From an uncultured Prevotellaceae bacterium (GTDB taxonomy: Bacteria > Bacteroidota > Bacteroidia > Bacteroidales > Bacteroidaceae), in contig OMZE01000001.1 in NCBI GenBank assembly GCA_900315455.1, forward strand, positions 62,001-126,000: a DNA stretch of 64,000 bases. The letters run 5' to 3'. Positions 55,011 to 62,966 of this stretch are shown here, piece by piece. Below the pieces are notes generated by a model, which saw only the letters and a program-made list of their open reading frames with translations, had not been told where the DNA came from and did no database searches. The translations under genes were made by a program, and so were the position numbers. The number at the start of each line of letters is the position of its first letter. Position 1 is the first letter of the stretch.

Positions 55011-56666
55011 ATGAGTATACGTTCAGAATCACTTCCGTACCGTGGAAGCTTGTCCTTCTGGCTTGAAGACATCCTTCGCAGGAACGGCATGAGCGCACAG
55101 CTCGCCGTGGAGGATGGAAGGTACAAGCTCCTCGTGCAGGGACATGACTCGCCGATGCTGAGCTATGACATCAACGAGCAACAGTTCCGTGCCCTGGGTG
55201 ACGGAGGCACCAACTTCGCCAACAAGAAGGCATACAACACGTTCAACAGCATTGTCGGCAGGGACTTCGAACTGCCATCCTCCTTTGTGGCGGCACGCAA
55301 TGTCAATGGCCGTGTGGTCATGGGCTTGCATGGCTACCGTGAGGGGCCTGGGATGTTAGGCAGACCGTTCCCGATGCGTCCCCATGCCTTTGGTCCTGGC
55401 TTCCTCGGATGGTCGCCACGGAACCAGCCGGGTCTCCATCTCCGACGCATGGGCGGTGTTCCCATGGTCATTGAGCATGCCGACGGAAGGTTGCGCCCAG
55501 GGGAACTGAGGAGTGGCAGCTATGGTTACTACTACAAGGGCGGTCAGGGTGGAAGTCAAGTAGGTAGCCAAGTGGCAGATCCCTTGAAGGACTTGCAGAC
55601 TTACTTTCCTCCCGTCCAGACCCGTCCCCGTCCGACAGAGCCAGCTATCTCCTACAAGGAGCACATCACCTCCAATGTCTATTTCACCAATGAGAAATGG
55701 CAGGAAGTCCTTTCCTCCCATGGCATCGTAGTGGATGCAGACAAGAAGACACTCACCCTCCAGTCCTCTGCCACCCAGCAGGATTTCGTCTATGACCTGA
55801 AGGATGAGGAAGTCAAGAAACTCACAGACAATTCCTTGAAGAAGGTGTCTCTGCAGGCACGTATCGACATCCTTAACAACGTCATCAAGGGTGACTTCAA
55901 GGATTCCATCACCAAGGCCATGCTCGACAGCAAGGAGCGCATCGGCATTGGGCTGAAGCCAGAGGTAGAACAGTCACTGAACGCACAGGCGCAACAAGTC
56001 CAACTCCAGGCGCAGCAGATGCAGCAAGTGCAACAGGTGGATGTCATTGCAGACCCCTTGCAGGGTCAGCACCATTATGCGCCCACAATGAATCCTGACG
56101 AGGGCTATGTCAATGGCGCAGACCTCGGGGAGGAGAACGAGCGTAAGGGCTGGTATCGTGATGGCAAGCACGGCAGGGCTGTGGAGGTTGGTGACATCTG
56201 GGTGGAGAAGGTGCAGCCGCAGAAAGCCGAGGGTGACAACCCCGACCAGAAAGATGACAAGAAGAACTCCCAGGTGCTCTACAAGATGAGTGCTGTCATC
56301 AATGGTCAGGTCATCTCCCATGAGATTACCCAGAAGCAGTATGAGAAGTTCCTGGCTGTCGATGACTACCAGCGTATGCGCATGATGTCGAGGGTGTTCA
56401 AGGAAGTTGATTTGAAGACCCGTCCCGACATGAAACAGGACTTCAATCTCGGCGCGTTCCTCGCTGCCGGTGTCACTGCCGCCAGTGAGTTCGATTTTCT
56501 AAGATACGGACACAGACCCCATTTCCATCCTGACGTGTACCATGAGGTGCATGGCAGGGGCATGATATTCGTCAAGCCCGGTGTGGACTCTCCGCAGGAC
56601 ATCGCTTCAAGAGCTTTCGAGGCAGGTCTCAACCAAGGTCTTCATGGCCATGGCATGGGAAGATAA
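55011..56666 (+). CDS. Conjugative-element protein with three related modules
   Basis: The 551-residue protein contains three stretches that appear to be diverged copies of one module: LSYDINEQQFRALGDGG near residue 45, FVYDLKDEEVKKLTDNS near 262, and ISHEITQKQYEKFLAVD near 435. Each is followed by a basic helix and a D-F/K-x pattern before the next strand. Between them are glycine-rich and glutamine-rich linkers (QLQAQQMQQVQQV). No enzyme motif is seen. It ends 15 bases before the RNase H gene. Confidence 0.6.
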   Translation: MSIRSESLPYRGSLSFWLEDILRRNGMSAQLAVEDGRYKLLVQGHDSPMLSYDINEQQFRALGDGGTNFANKKAYNTFNSIVGRDFELPSSFVAARNVNGRVVMGLHGYREGPGMLGRPFPMRPHAFGPGFLGWSPRNQPGLHLRRMGGVPMVIEHADGRLRPGELRSGSYGYYYKGGQGGSQVGSQVADPLKDLQTYFPPVQTRPRPTEPAISYKEHITSNVYFTNEKWQEVLSSHGIVVDADKKTLTLQSSATQQDFVYDLKDEEVKKLTDNSLKKVSLQARIDILNNVIKGDFKDSITKAMLDSKERIGIGLKPEVEQSLNAQAQQVQLQAQQMQQVQQVDVIADPLQGQHHYAPTMNPDEGYVNGADLGEENERKGWYRDGKHGRAVEVGDIWVEKVQPQKAEGDNPDQKDDKKNSQVLYKMSAVINGQVISHEITQKQYEKFLAVDDYQRMRMMSRVFKEVDLKTRPDMKQDFNLGAFLAAGVTAASEFDFLRYGHRPHFHPDVYHEVHGRGMIFVKPGVDSPQDIASRAFEAGLNQGLHGHGMGR

Positions 56667-56681
56667 CGTAAAAGAGAATTG

Positions 56682-57113
56682 ATGATGAAAGACGGAAGAT
56701 TCGTGGAAGCCATTTGTGTGGACGCTGCATGCAGCAGCAATCCCGGCATGATGGAGTACCGTGGGGTGCATATCCCTTCGGGCAAGGAGGTCTTTCGTTT
56801 TGGTCCCATCTACGGCACCAACAACATCGGCGAATTCCTGGCCATCGTGCATGGCCTTGCGCTGATGAAACAGAGAGGCATCACCCTTCCGCTTTATTCG
56901 GACAGCTATACCGCACGGTCATGGGTCAGGGAAAAACGCTGCTATACAGGGTTGGAGCGCAATGAAAAAAGCGAGAAAGCCTACCAGATGATAGAGAGAG
57001 CCGAGAGGTGGTTGAAGACCAACAACTATCCCAACAAGGTGGAGACTTGGCTTACTCGTGAATGGGGCGAGATACCCGCAGACTTTGGACGAAAGAACAA
57101 ATACTATCATTAG
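56682..57113 (+). CDS. Ribonuclease HI-like protein
   Basis: The 143-residue protein has the RNase H acidic residues in order: ICVDAACSSNPG near residue 12, NNIGEFLAIVHGL near 47, LPLYSDSYTARSWV near 70, and WGEIPADFGRK at the end. It would cut RNA in RNA-DNA hybrids, perhaps to remove primers during transfer replication. I start at the ATG at 56682, skipping the in-frame TTG just before it. It lies 6 bases before the Toprim gene, which fits a DNA-processing pair. Confidence 0.85.
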   Translation: MMKDGRFVEAICVDAACSSNPGMMEYRGVHIPSGKEVFRFGPIYGTNNIGEFLAIVHGLALMKQRGITLPLYSDSYTARSWVREKRCYTGLERNEKSEKAYQMIERAERWLKTNNYPNKVETWLTREWGEIPADFGRKNKYYH

Positions 57114-57119
57114 AACACC

Positions 57120-58559
57120 ATGGGTGCCAACGACCTCACATATCAGGACTACCTCGACAGGATAAGCATTCAGGAAGCCCTCCTTCACGCCGGTTACACA
57201 TTGAACCGACGAGACGGGCTTCGCTATCCCTCGTATATCCGCAAGGACAGTGATGGCCGCCGCATCCATGGTGACAAGTTCATCGTCACCAACCACGGTA
57301 CCAGCTGCTTCCGACCACCTGAGCAGAAGACTTACAACCTCATCAGTCTCATCAAGACTTTTCCGAGCATGTTTCCGGAGCATACCCGTTCAAACAACCC
57401 CGACCATCTTGTCAACGAGGTGTGCAGGGCGTTGCTGAACATCCCCAGGGAGCACAATGGAGCGCAAGCTATGACCCAGCCAAGAGAAGAAAAGCCATTT
57501 GACCTCAACGACTACGCCATCCATGCCTTCCGCAAGTATGACTTCGACAGCATCAAGAAGTTCTATCCCTTCTTTGTCACAAGGGGCATCAGCTTGGACA
57601 CCCAGAAAGCCTTCAGCCAGCATTTCATCCTCGCCACCAAGGAGTCGTCGCAGCAGGGCAAGGCGTACACCAACCTGTCCTTTCCTTTGTATGTGCCGGG
57701 CAATTCCACCGTCGTGGGATTGGAGGAGCGTGGCCGTCCCCGTCTGGACGGCAGCTCAGGCTACAAGGGCAAGGCCCAGGGCAGCAACGGCTCAGAGGGG
57801 ATATGGATTGCCAACCTCGGCAAGGGCGAGCTTTCCGATGCCAGGCATGTCTATTGGTTTGAGTCTGCATACGATGCCATGGCCTATTATCAGCTTCATG
57901 AAAAGGACAACCCCGATTTGAGAAAAGCCGTATTCGTCTCAACGGGTGGAAACCCAACTGTCTGTCAGATGCGCGGGATGCTCAGGCAGACCCCGGCAGC
58001 GTTGCATCATATCTGTTTTGACAATGACCTCGCAGGAAGGCAGTTCACAGAGAACATAAAGGGTGTGCTGCATCAGCAGGTGCGCTCTAACATCGAGGAA
58101 ACTCCGGAAAGAAAACCCTATCTCGATTCTCTTCCCTTGAATCATGATTTCTCCAAAGGCGACATCGACCAACTTCCCAAGCCCCTTCGGGAGAAATATG
58201 CCCGTTATGAGTCCGCTTGGGAGGAAGCAAGGTTCATGCGAGAAAGCCGACTCAGCCATGAGGATGACATCAGGGAACAGGAAAAGGAAGCAAGGAAACT
58301 ATACGGGGATTTCCGCACTGCTATACGCTCTTTCTTGGGCATTGATGACAAGCAAGACACCGCTCTTGTGAGGGAGATACCAGAGAAAGGTAAGGACTGG
58401 AATGAGCAATTGCTGAAGGAAAGAGAAGAACAAATGTCTTCAACTGACGATACAGAGGAAAGCCGCAATGTAGCCGCCGGTATCGACCTCGACGCCGACG
58501 GGGATGTGGAACTCAACGAGAGTGAGGAAAAGAAGCAGACTCATAAGACAAGGAGGTAA
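57120..58559 (+). CDS. Toprim/DUF3991-type primase-like protein
   Basis: The 479-residue protein has an N-terminal region typical of DUF3991 (IQEALLHAGYTLNRRDGLRYPS and later GDKFIVTNHGTSCF) and a Toprim domain near 240-320, with the catalytic Glu in YWFESAYDAMAYYQL and the D-x-D in CFDNDLAGRQF. Such proteins are common in Bacteroidales mobile elements and are thought to act in priming or mobilisation. The C-terminal 100 residues are charged and helical. It follows RNase H by 6 bases and precedes the PH gene by 2. Confidence 0.82.
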   Translation: MGANDLTYQDYLDRISIQEALLHAGYTLNRRDGLRYPSYIRKDSDGRRIHGDKFIVTNHGTSCFRPPEQKTYNLISLIKTFPSMFPEHTRSNNPDHLVNEVCRALLNIPREHNGAQAMTQPREEKPFDLNDYAIHAFRKYDFDSIKKFYPFFVTRGISLDTQKAFSQHFILATKESSQQGKAYTNLSFPLYVPGNSTVVGLEERGRPRLDGSSGYKGKAQGSNGSEGIWIANLGKGELSDARHVYWFESAYDAMAYYQLHEKDNPDLRKAVFVSTGGNPTVCQMRGMLRQTPAALHHICFDNDLAGRQFTENIKGVLHQQVRSNIEETPERKPYLDSLPLNHDFSKGDIDQLPKPLREKYARYESAWEEARFMRESRLSHEDDIREQEKEARKLYGDFRTAIRSFLGIDDKQDTALVREIPEKGKDWNEQLLKEREEQMSSTDDTEESRNVAAGIDLDADGDVELNESEEKKQTHKTRR

Positions 58560-58561
58560 CC

Positions 58562-59056
58562 ATGAGCCAGACTTACCCGACCATCAGCATACATCCCCAC
58601 GGCTTGCAGTTCGTGGCAGGAAACATGGGAGGCATCACCCTTACGGTTGCCGTCCTTGCCATCGCAGGTTGTGACGGACTGGTTCCCAAGTCCCTGTTTC
58701 CCTTCCTGATGATCCTGTTCCTCGTCATGCTTATCAACCTATCGTGCAGGTATGTCTATCTGAGAAGGATGCTTTTTTGCATCAACGAGGAGCAGGTTAG
58801 GTATGAGTACGGCATTTTTTCCGTGCAAAGGGATTACATAGAGCTATACCGTGTGGTGGACTACAGTGAGCAGCGCAGTTTTGCCCAGATGCTCTTTGGC
58901 CTGAAGACCGTCAGCATCTACAGCGGTGACAAAACCAGTCCTCGACTTGACGTGGTAGGGGTTCGCAACCATATCGACCTCATCGCCATCATACGGGAGC
59001 GAGTTGAATACAACAAGAAAAAACGAAACATCCATGAGTTTACGAATATTCGATAA
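58562..59056 (+). CDS. Membrane protein with bacterial PH (bPH_2, YdbT-like) domain
   Basis: The 164-residue protein has two hydrophobic segments at about 22-60 (GGITLTVAVLAIAG and LFPFLMILFLVMLINL) followed by a bPH_2 domain, recognisable by VQRDYIELYRVVDYSEQRS near 94 and a TVSIYSGDKTSPRL strand. It is probably an inner-membrane scaffold in the mating apparatus. It overlaps the next gene by 23 bases if that gene starts at 59034. Confidence 0.75.
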   Translation: MSQTYPTISIHPHGLQFVAGNMGGITLTVAVLAIAGCDGLVPKSLFPFLMILFLVMLINLSCRYVYLRRMLFCINEEQVRYEYGIFSVQRDYIELYRVVDYSEQRSFAQMLFGLKTVSIYSGDKTSPRLDVVGVRNHIDLIAIIRERVEYNKKKRNIHEFTNIR

Positions 59057-59828
59057 CAGAAGGAAAGACAGGAAAGACAGGAAAAACAGCAACATGCTTC
59101 CTCCTTTCGCTTGCGGCCCGAACAAGCAATGGCTTGTCGTGTCGTTGATGGCACTCATCATCTGGGTGGTCAGCTGTCAGCACGGCTATTGCCAGATAGC
59201 AACGAGCAATCCTGGTGAGTACACCATTCTTGCCGCTGGCAATGAGTTGATCAACGGCACGGTGAAGTCCGAGACCAAGGCAGAGCGTGAGACTGCCGTC
59301 CTTCAGAATGCCATCGCTGGTGAGTTCACCAAGATGAGTGAGTGGGAACGGCAATATAACGCCTACCTGAAAACAGCCACGGGCTACGCTTCTGCCATCA
59401 AGGCCGCTACCCACATCTATGATGACGGTGTTAGGGTGTTGATTACACTGAACAAACTTAGGCAAGCCGTGAATAACAACCCACAGGGCGTGGTGGCCAC
59501 GGTCAGTATGAACAACCTCTACATGGAAACCGTGACGGAGATGGTCAGTGTCTTCACGCTGTTGAAGAACGCTGTCGCCAAAGGAGGTGAGCAGAACATG
59601 CTCACCGGCTCTGAGCGTTCTAAGACGTTGTGGGAGTTGGAAGACAAACTCTCTGCCTTCTCCCACAAGCTTCAGCTGCTGTACATCAGCATCCGCCATT
59701 ACCGCATGGCTGATGTGTGGAACAGGGCAACGGCTGGGATGGTGGAGCGTGACAAAAGCAGCGTCGCACAACAGTCGCTCTCTCACTGGCGCAGATACGC
59801 CCGTGAGGTGGCGCAATATTCAAGATAG
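59034..59828 (+). CDS. Periplasmic conjugation protein, paralogue 1
   Basis: The product (264 residues from the ATG at 59034; the in-frame codon at 59004 is TTG) has a hydrophobic export signal near residues 33-50 (LVVSLMALIIWVVSCQ, with a cysteine that may make it a lipoprotein) and a long helical domain. It shares an ordered pattern with the next gene: an early W-x-x-Q-Y-x-x-YL motif, NLYMETVTEMVSVFTLL, and a terminal VWNRATA...LSHWRR. I do not know a function beyond its place in the conjugation module. Confidence 0.65.
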   Translation: MSLRIFDNRRKDRKDRKNSNMLPPFACGPNKQWLVVSLMALIIWVVSCQHGYCQIATSNPGEYTILAAGNELINGTVKSETKAERETAVLQNAIAGEFTKMSEWERQYNAYLKTATGYASAIKAATHIYDDGVRVLITLNKLRQAVNNNPQGVVATVSMNNLYMETVTEMVSVFTLLKNAVAKGGEQNMLTGSERSKTLWELEDKLSAFSHKLQLLYISIRHYRMADVWNRATAGMVERDKSSVAQQSLSHWRRYAREVAQYSR

Positions 59829-59833
59829 AAATT

Positions 59834-60529
59834 ATGAGAAATACCATATTTGCCATATTGCTAGCATGCCTCTCATGGTTGTTGCCGAGTCCGTTGCAAG
59901 CGCAGGTGGACCCGACACTTACCGCCATGATATTGGAATACACCGAGAAGGCCAAGTCACAGTACAAAGCACAGTTGCAGACAATGGCCGTGGAAACCGA
60001 GGGACATGTATGGCTTAAGCAGGAGGTGGAGGAGACGAAGAACTACCAGCAACAGTTCGACCGTTATCTTAGCACTTTCAGGGGCATCATCTCCTATGCT
60101 GCACAAGTCTATGGCTTTTACTATGAAATCAACCACCTGACGGAGAACATGGAGAGATTGTCTCACCAGATTGGCGAGACTCCCGTCAATGCTGTTGCCG
60201 TTGCCTTGCACAGGAACCGCAATGATATCTATGTGGACATCATCAACCGCAGCGTAGGCATTGTCAACACCATCCGTCAGGTATGCATCGACACGAAGAT
60301 GACCGAGAAGCAGCGCATAGAACTGGTGTTCTCCATCCGTCCGCAACTGCAACAGATGAACCACAAGCTGGCCATGCTGACGAAACTGGTCAGGTGTACC
60401 AACATGTCGCAGGTGTGGTACGGGATAGAATTCAAGTCACTGCAACACCGTGAGGGAAAGGCCGGCATCGTGGAGGAATGCCTCGGCGCCTGGCGAGTCA
60501 ATGGAAGGAATGTCAAACCAAGAAGATAA
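59834..60529 (+). CDS. Periplasmic conjugation protein, paralogue 2
   Basis: The 231-residue protein has a signal peptide (about 1-21, ending LQAQ) and a helical domain that aligns by eye with the preceding protein: YQQQFDRYLSTF, NDIYVDIINRSVGIVNTI, then KLAMLTKLVRCTNMSQVWYG and a terminal LGAWRV. The two probably arose by tandem duplication and may form a heteromeric periplasmic part of the channel. It starts 5 bases after paralogue 1. Confidence 0.7.
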   Translation: MRNTIFAILLACLSWLLPSPLQAQVDPTLTAMILEYTEKAKSQYKAQLQTMAVETEGHVWLKQEVEETKNYQQQFDRYLSTFRGIISYAAQVYGFYYEINHLTENMERLSHQIGETPVNAVAVALHRNRNDIYVDIINRSVGIVNTIRQVCIDTKMTEKQRIELVFSIRPQLQQMNHKLAMLTKLVRCTNMSQVWYGIEFKSLQHREGKAGIVEECLGAWRVNGRNVKPRR

Positions 60530-60540
60530 AACGAAGAATT

Positions 60541-61233
60541 ATGGGATGGTTATCATTAGCTACGAGAATAGTGCCCAAGGTGTGGAGGGCAGGAAGCAAG
60601 GCCACTTCCACCGTATGGCATGGGGGAAGCGCAGTGTTGGGTGCGGGAGGAAAAGTGCTGACAACGGCGGCACGCAACCCCAAAACCACGGCTGCGGTTG
60701 GCATAGGAGCTTTCGCAGGCTGGCATCACTTGGAGCATCCGGAGGATTCCATGGGAACGTCAGTGGGAAAAACACTCAGGGAAGGTGCCAGCGGCACGAA
60801 AGACTTCCTCCATGATACCGTGAACGGATTTTCAGGAGAGAACACTGTCGAGAAGGTGCAGGAAACGACTTCGAGTGTCATCAATGGACTGAAAGAGACC
60901 GTTTCGGAATCCAAAGGAATCTTGGGGACGCTCGGTGACACCTTGAAAGGCATCAGTACGTTCCTTGGAAACATCTTTGGCGGCAACGGAATGAATATGT
61001 TTGCCAATTTCTTCAACAACATCAGCAGCGGCAAGGTCTCAGGTCTCAGCATCGGCGGACTCATCGCAGCTGGTTATATGATGTTCGGCAGGACGGGCTT
61101 GCTTGGTAAGATCGGGGGTGCGTTGCTCACCATGATGCTCATCGGCGGCAATTCCCGTCAGCAGACCCAAGCAGTCAGCCAGACGGCAGCCCCTCAGCAG
61201 ACGCAGGAGCAACAGGCCGCAATTCACAGGTAA
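60541..61233 (+). CDS. Hypothetical conjugation membrane protein
   Basis: The 230-residue protein (ATG at 60541, 11 bases after the previous stop; the longer frame from 60478 overlaps that gene) has an alanine/glycine-rich N-terminus with a basic start, a helical middle that resembles amphipathic repeats (VQETTSSVINGLKETVSESK), and hydrophobic stretches near 168-200 (IGGLIAAGYMMFG, GALLTMMLIGG), ending in a glutamine-rich tail. I do not recognise the family. Location in the module suggests an inner-membrane channel component. Confidence 0.6.
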   Translation: MGWLSLATRIVPKVWRAGSKATSTVWHGGSAVLGAGGKVLTTAARNPKTTAAVGIGAFAGWHHLEHPEDSMGTSVGKTLREGASGTKDFLHDTVNGFSGENTVEKVQETTSSVINGLKETVSESKGILGTLGDTLKGISTFLGNIFGGNGMNMFANFFNNISSGKVSGLSIGGLIAAGYMMFGRTGLLGKIGGALLTMMLIGGNSRQQTQAVSQTAAPQQTQEQQAAIHR

Positions 61234-61262
61234 CAGAGATTTCACATCAATCACATACAACT

Positions 61263-61742
61263 ATGAAGAAGATTTTTTCATTCATCGCCATGGCCTCCTT
61301 ATGGAGTCCCATATATGCGGATGCCATCACCGACGGCATCTCCAATGCAGGGGATGCTGCCTACAGCTACACGCCTTACGTGCAGGCCATCGCTTTCGTC
61401 CTCGCCTGTGTCATGGGCATCGTAGGGGCTTTCGTCATCTACTATGCCATCGCCAACAATGCGCCGGATGTAAAGAAGCGCATTCTCACCTGGGGCGGCA
61501 GTTGCATGACCATGCTCTGCATGGCCATTGCCCTTCCCGGGTTCTTGGGGTATCAGGAAGGACTTGGCAGCGGTGCGCTTGCAGATGCAGGAGCTATACC
61601 CGGTTTCGGAAACTACACGGGAGGCGACAACTATGGTCGTATCATCACAGAGATTCCTGACCCAGACGATCCCCGATGGCGGCCAGACCCCAATTTCGGC
61701 CGACACATCCTTCCTTACCGTCCGCGTAATCTGGGAGATTAA
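61263..61742 (+). CDS. DUF4134-family conjugation protein (TraE-like of Bacteroidales elements)
   Basis: The 159-residue protein has a signal peptide (about 1-20), then GISNAGDAAYSYTPYVQAIAF and two membrane helices (about 38-62 and 75-95) separated by NNAPDVKKRILTWGGS, the pattern of DUF4134 proteins such as TraE of CTnDOT-type elements. It may be the pilin-like or channel subunit. The usual protein is about 100 residues; here a glycine- and proline-rich tail of about 60 residues is added. It ends 25 bases before the M23 gene. Confidence 0.75.
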   Translation: MKKIFSFIAMASLWSPIYADAITDGISNAGDAAYSYTPYVQAIAFVLACVMGIVGAFVIYYAIANNAPDVKKRILTWGGSCMTMLCMAIALPGFLGYQEGLGSGALADAGAIPGFGNYTGGDNYGRIITEIPDPDDPRWRPDPNFGRHILPYRPRNLGD

Positions 61743-61767
61743 CAGCATCATTCAAATACAACTTACA

Positions 61768-62628
61768 ATGGACTACATACAAGCAATGAACCTGCATTCG
61801 CCGAGTGGCTACGCCATGCCTTTCGAGGCTGACGAGAACACCCCTATAGAGGTGGTCAGTCAATACGGCAAGCAGGTCAACCCCCATACGGGAGAGGAGA
61901 CCTTCAACCACGGCATGGACTTCAGGGTACGCCGTGGCACGTGGCTCAAAGCCCTTGCCACTGGTGTTGTCACAGGCATTGCCAGCGACCTGAGAAGCGG
62001 TTTCAACATCACCATCAACTATCCAAACTATGCAGATGGCAGGAAAAGCTCCTACGATGTGACCTATTCGCACATCAGCGAGTCGCTCTGCAATTTCGGC
62101 AGGAACGTCAAGGCCGGCGACAACGTTGCCAGGTGCGACGGCCACCTGCATGTCGAGGTGCGCTTCAATGGCGAGGAGACCAACCCTTTGGAGTTCCTGA
62201 CCATGCTCCGTGACAATCTGGTGATGAACAGCCAGACAAAGATGGAGGGTGAGAACCCCGAGATTGCCACCCTCGACTTTGATGTCCATACGCCATACGA
62301 TAATCAACAGGGAGAGATAGACCAGTTGATGTACCGCTATTTCGGCAGCTACATGAGCGACATCTTCCTTGGCCGTTATCGTGTGCCTGAGCCTACGGAG
62401 CGCAACCTCCGTGGTGCCATAGCAGAGGGAGTGGGCAAGGGTGCTTTCTATGAGCACGCCCCCAGCATGCTCAATCCCCTCGGCCTTGGCCACCGCAGCT
62501 TCTCCATCATCGAGCGTGTGCAGACCCTCCTGATTACCGACTTCCTCAACTATCTGGCGATGATGCACAGCATCTTCCTGTCATCCATGAGCGAAAACGA
62601 AAAAAAAAAGCTGCTGACAGGGCTGTAG
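61768..62628 (+). CDS. M23 peptidase-domain conjugation protein, probably interrupted by an A10 frameshift
   Basis: The frame from the ATG at 61768 gives 286 residues with an M23 domain at about 40-150: FNHGMDFRVRRGTWLKA supplies the His and Asp, and CDGHLHVEVRF the H-x-H. There is no signal peptide. The frame stops right after a run of ten A at 62600-62609, while a protein-like sequence continues in the -1 frame to 62945 without a start codon. A single protein of about 390 residues is therefore likely, formed by slippage or disguised by a sequencing error. An earlier in-frame start at 61528 overlaps the DUF4134 gene and is rejected. Confidence 0.75.
   Translation: MDYIQAMNLHSPSGYAMPFEADENTPIEVVSQYGKQVNPHTGEETFNHGMDFRVRRGTWLKALATGVVTGIASDLRSGFNITINYPNYADGRKSSYDVTYSHISESLCNFGRNVKAGDNVARCDGHLHVEVRFNGEETNPLEFLTMLRDNLVMNSQTKMEGENPEIATLDFDVHTPYDNQQGEIDQLMYRYFGSYMSDIFLGRYRVPEPTERNLRGAIAEGVGKGAFYEHAPSMLNPLGLGHRSFSIIERVQTLLITDFLNYLAMMHSIFLSSMSENEKKKLLTGL
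62600..62609 (+). other. Run of ten A at a probable frameshift site
   Basis: A10 sits between SENE-type codons of the M23 protein and the downstream frame. Shifting by -1 here (or adding one A) joins the M23 gene to the following 112 codons without any stop. This is either a programmed slippage site, a disabling mutation, or an assembly error in a homopolymer. Confidence 0.6.
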
Positions 62629-62696
62629 AAAGTCAGGGAGTCATCGACCCCCTTGCCGACTTTGAGATAGACATCCAGAGCTTCGACATCCAGCGG

Positions 62697-62945
62697 ATGG
62701 TCAGCGTCTATCCCGACAAGGACGGCATAGTGTGGTGGACGAAAGCCTGGTTCAACGGAAGAAAACAGGGGGAGCGAGCCATTGAGATCACCCGTGCGCT
62801 TGCCATCAAGTTCATCCACGATGACATACAGAAGGACGAGTGGCTGGAGGAGTTTTTCCCCAAGCAGATGGAGGTCGTACACTCGGCTTTGGCGCAGACC
62901 AGGGAACAGGTCATCAGCCAGTTCTCAGCACAGAGCCAAACATAA
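62697..62945 (+). CDS. Downstream half of the frameshifted M23 conjugation protein
   Basis: From the only in-frame ATG (62697) this gives 82 residues, beginning VSVYPDKDGIVWWTKAW and ending QFSAQSQT. The same frame is open and protein-like upstream back through the A10 run (VIDPLADFEIDIQSFDIQRM), but contains no start codon there. It most likely belongs to the M23 protein through a frameshift; as an independent gene it would lose its conserved-looking N-terminus. Confidence 0.6.
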   Translation: MVSVYPDKDGIVWWTKAWFNGRKQGERAIEITRALAIKFIHDDIQKDEWLEEFFPKQMEVVHSALAQTREQVISQFSAQSQT

Positions 62946-62966
62946 TAAGAAACAGCAGAATAGAAA

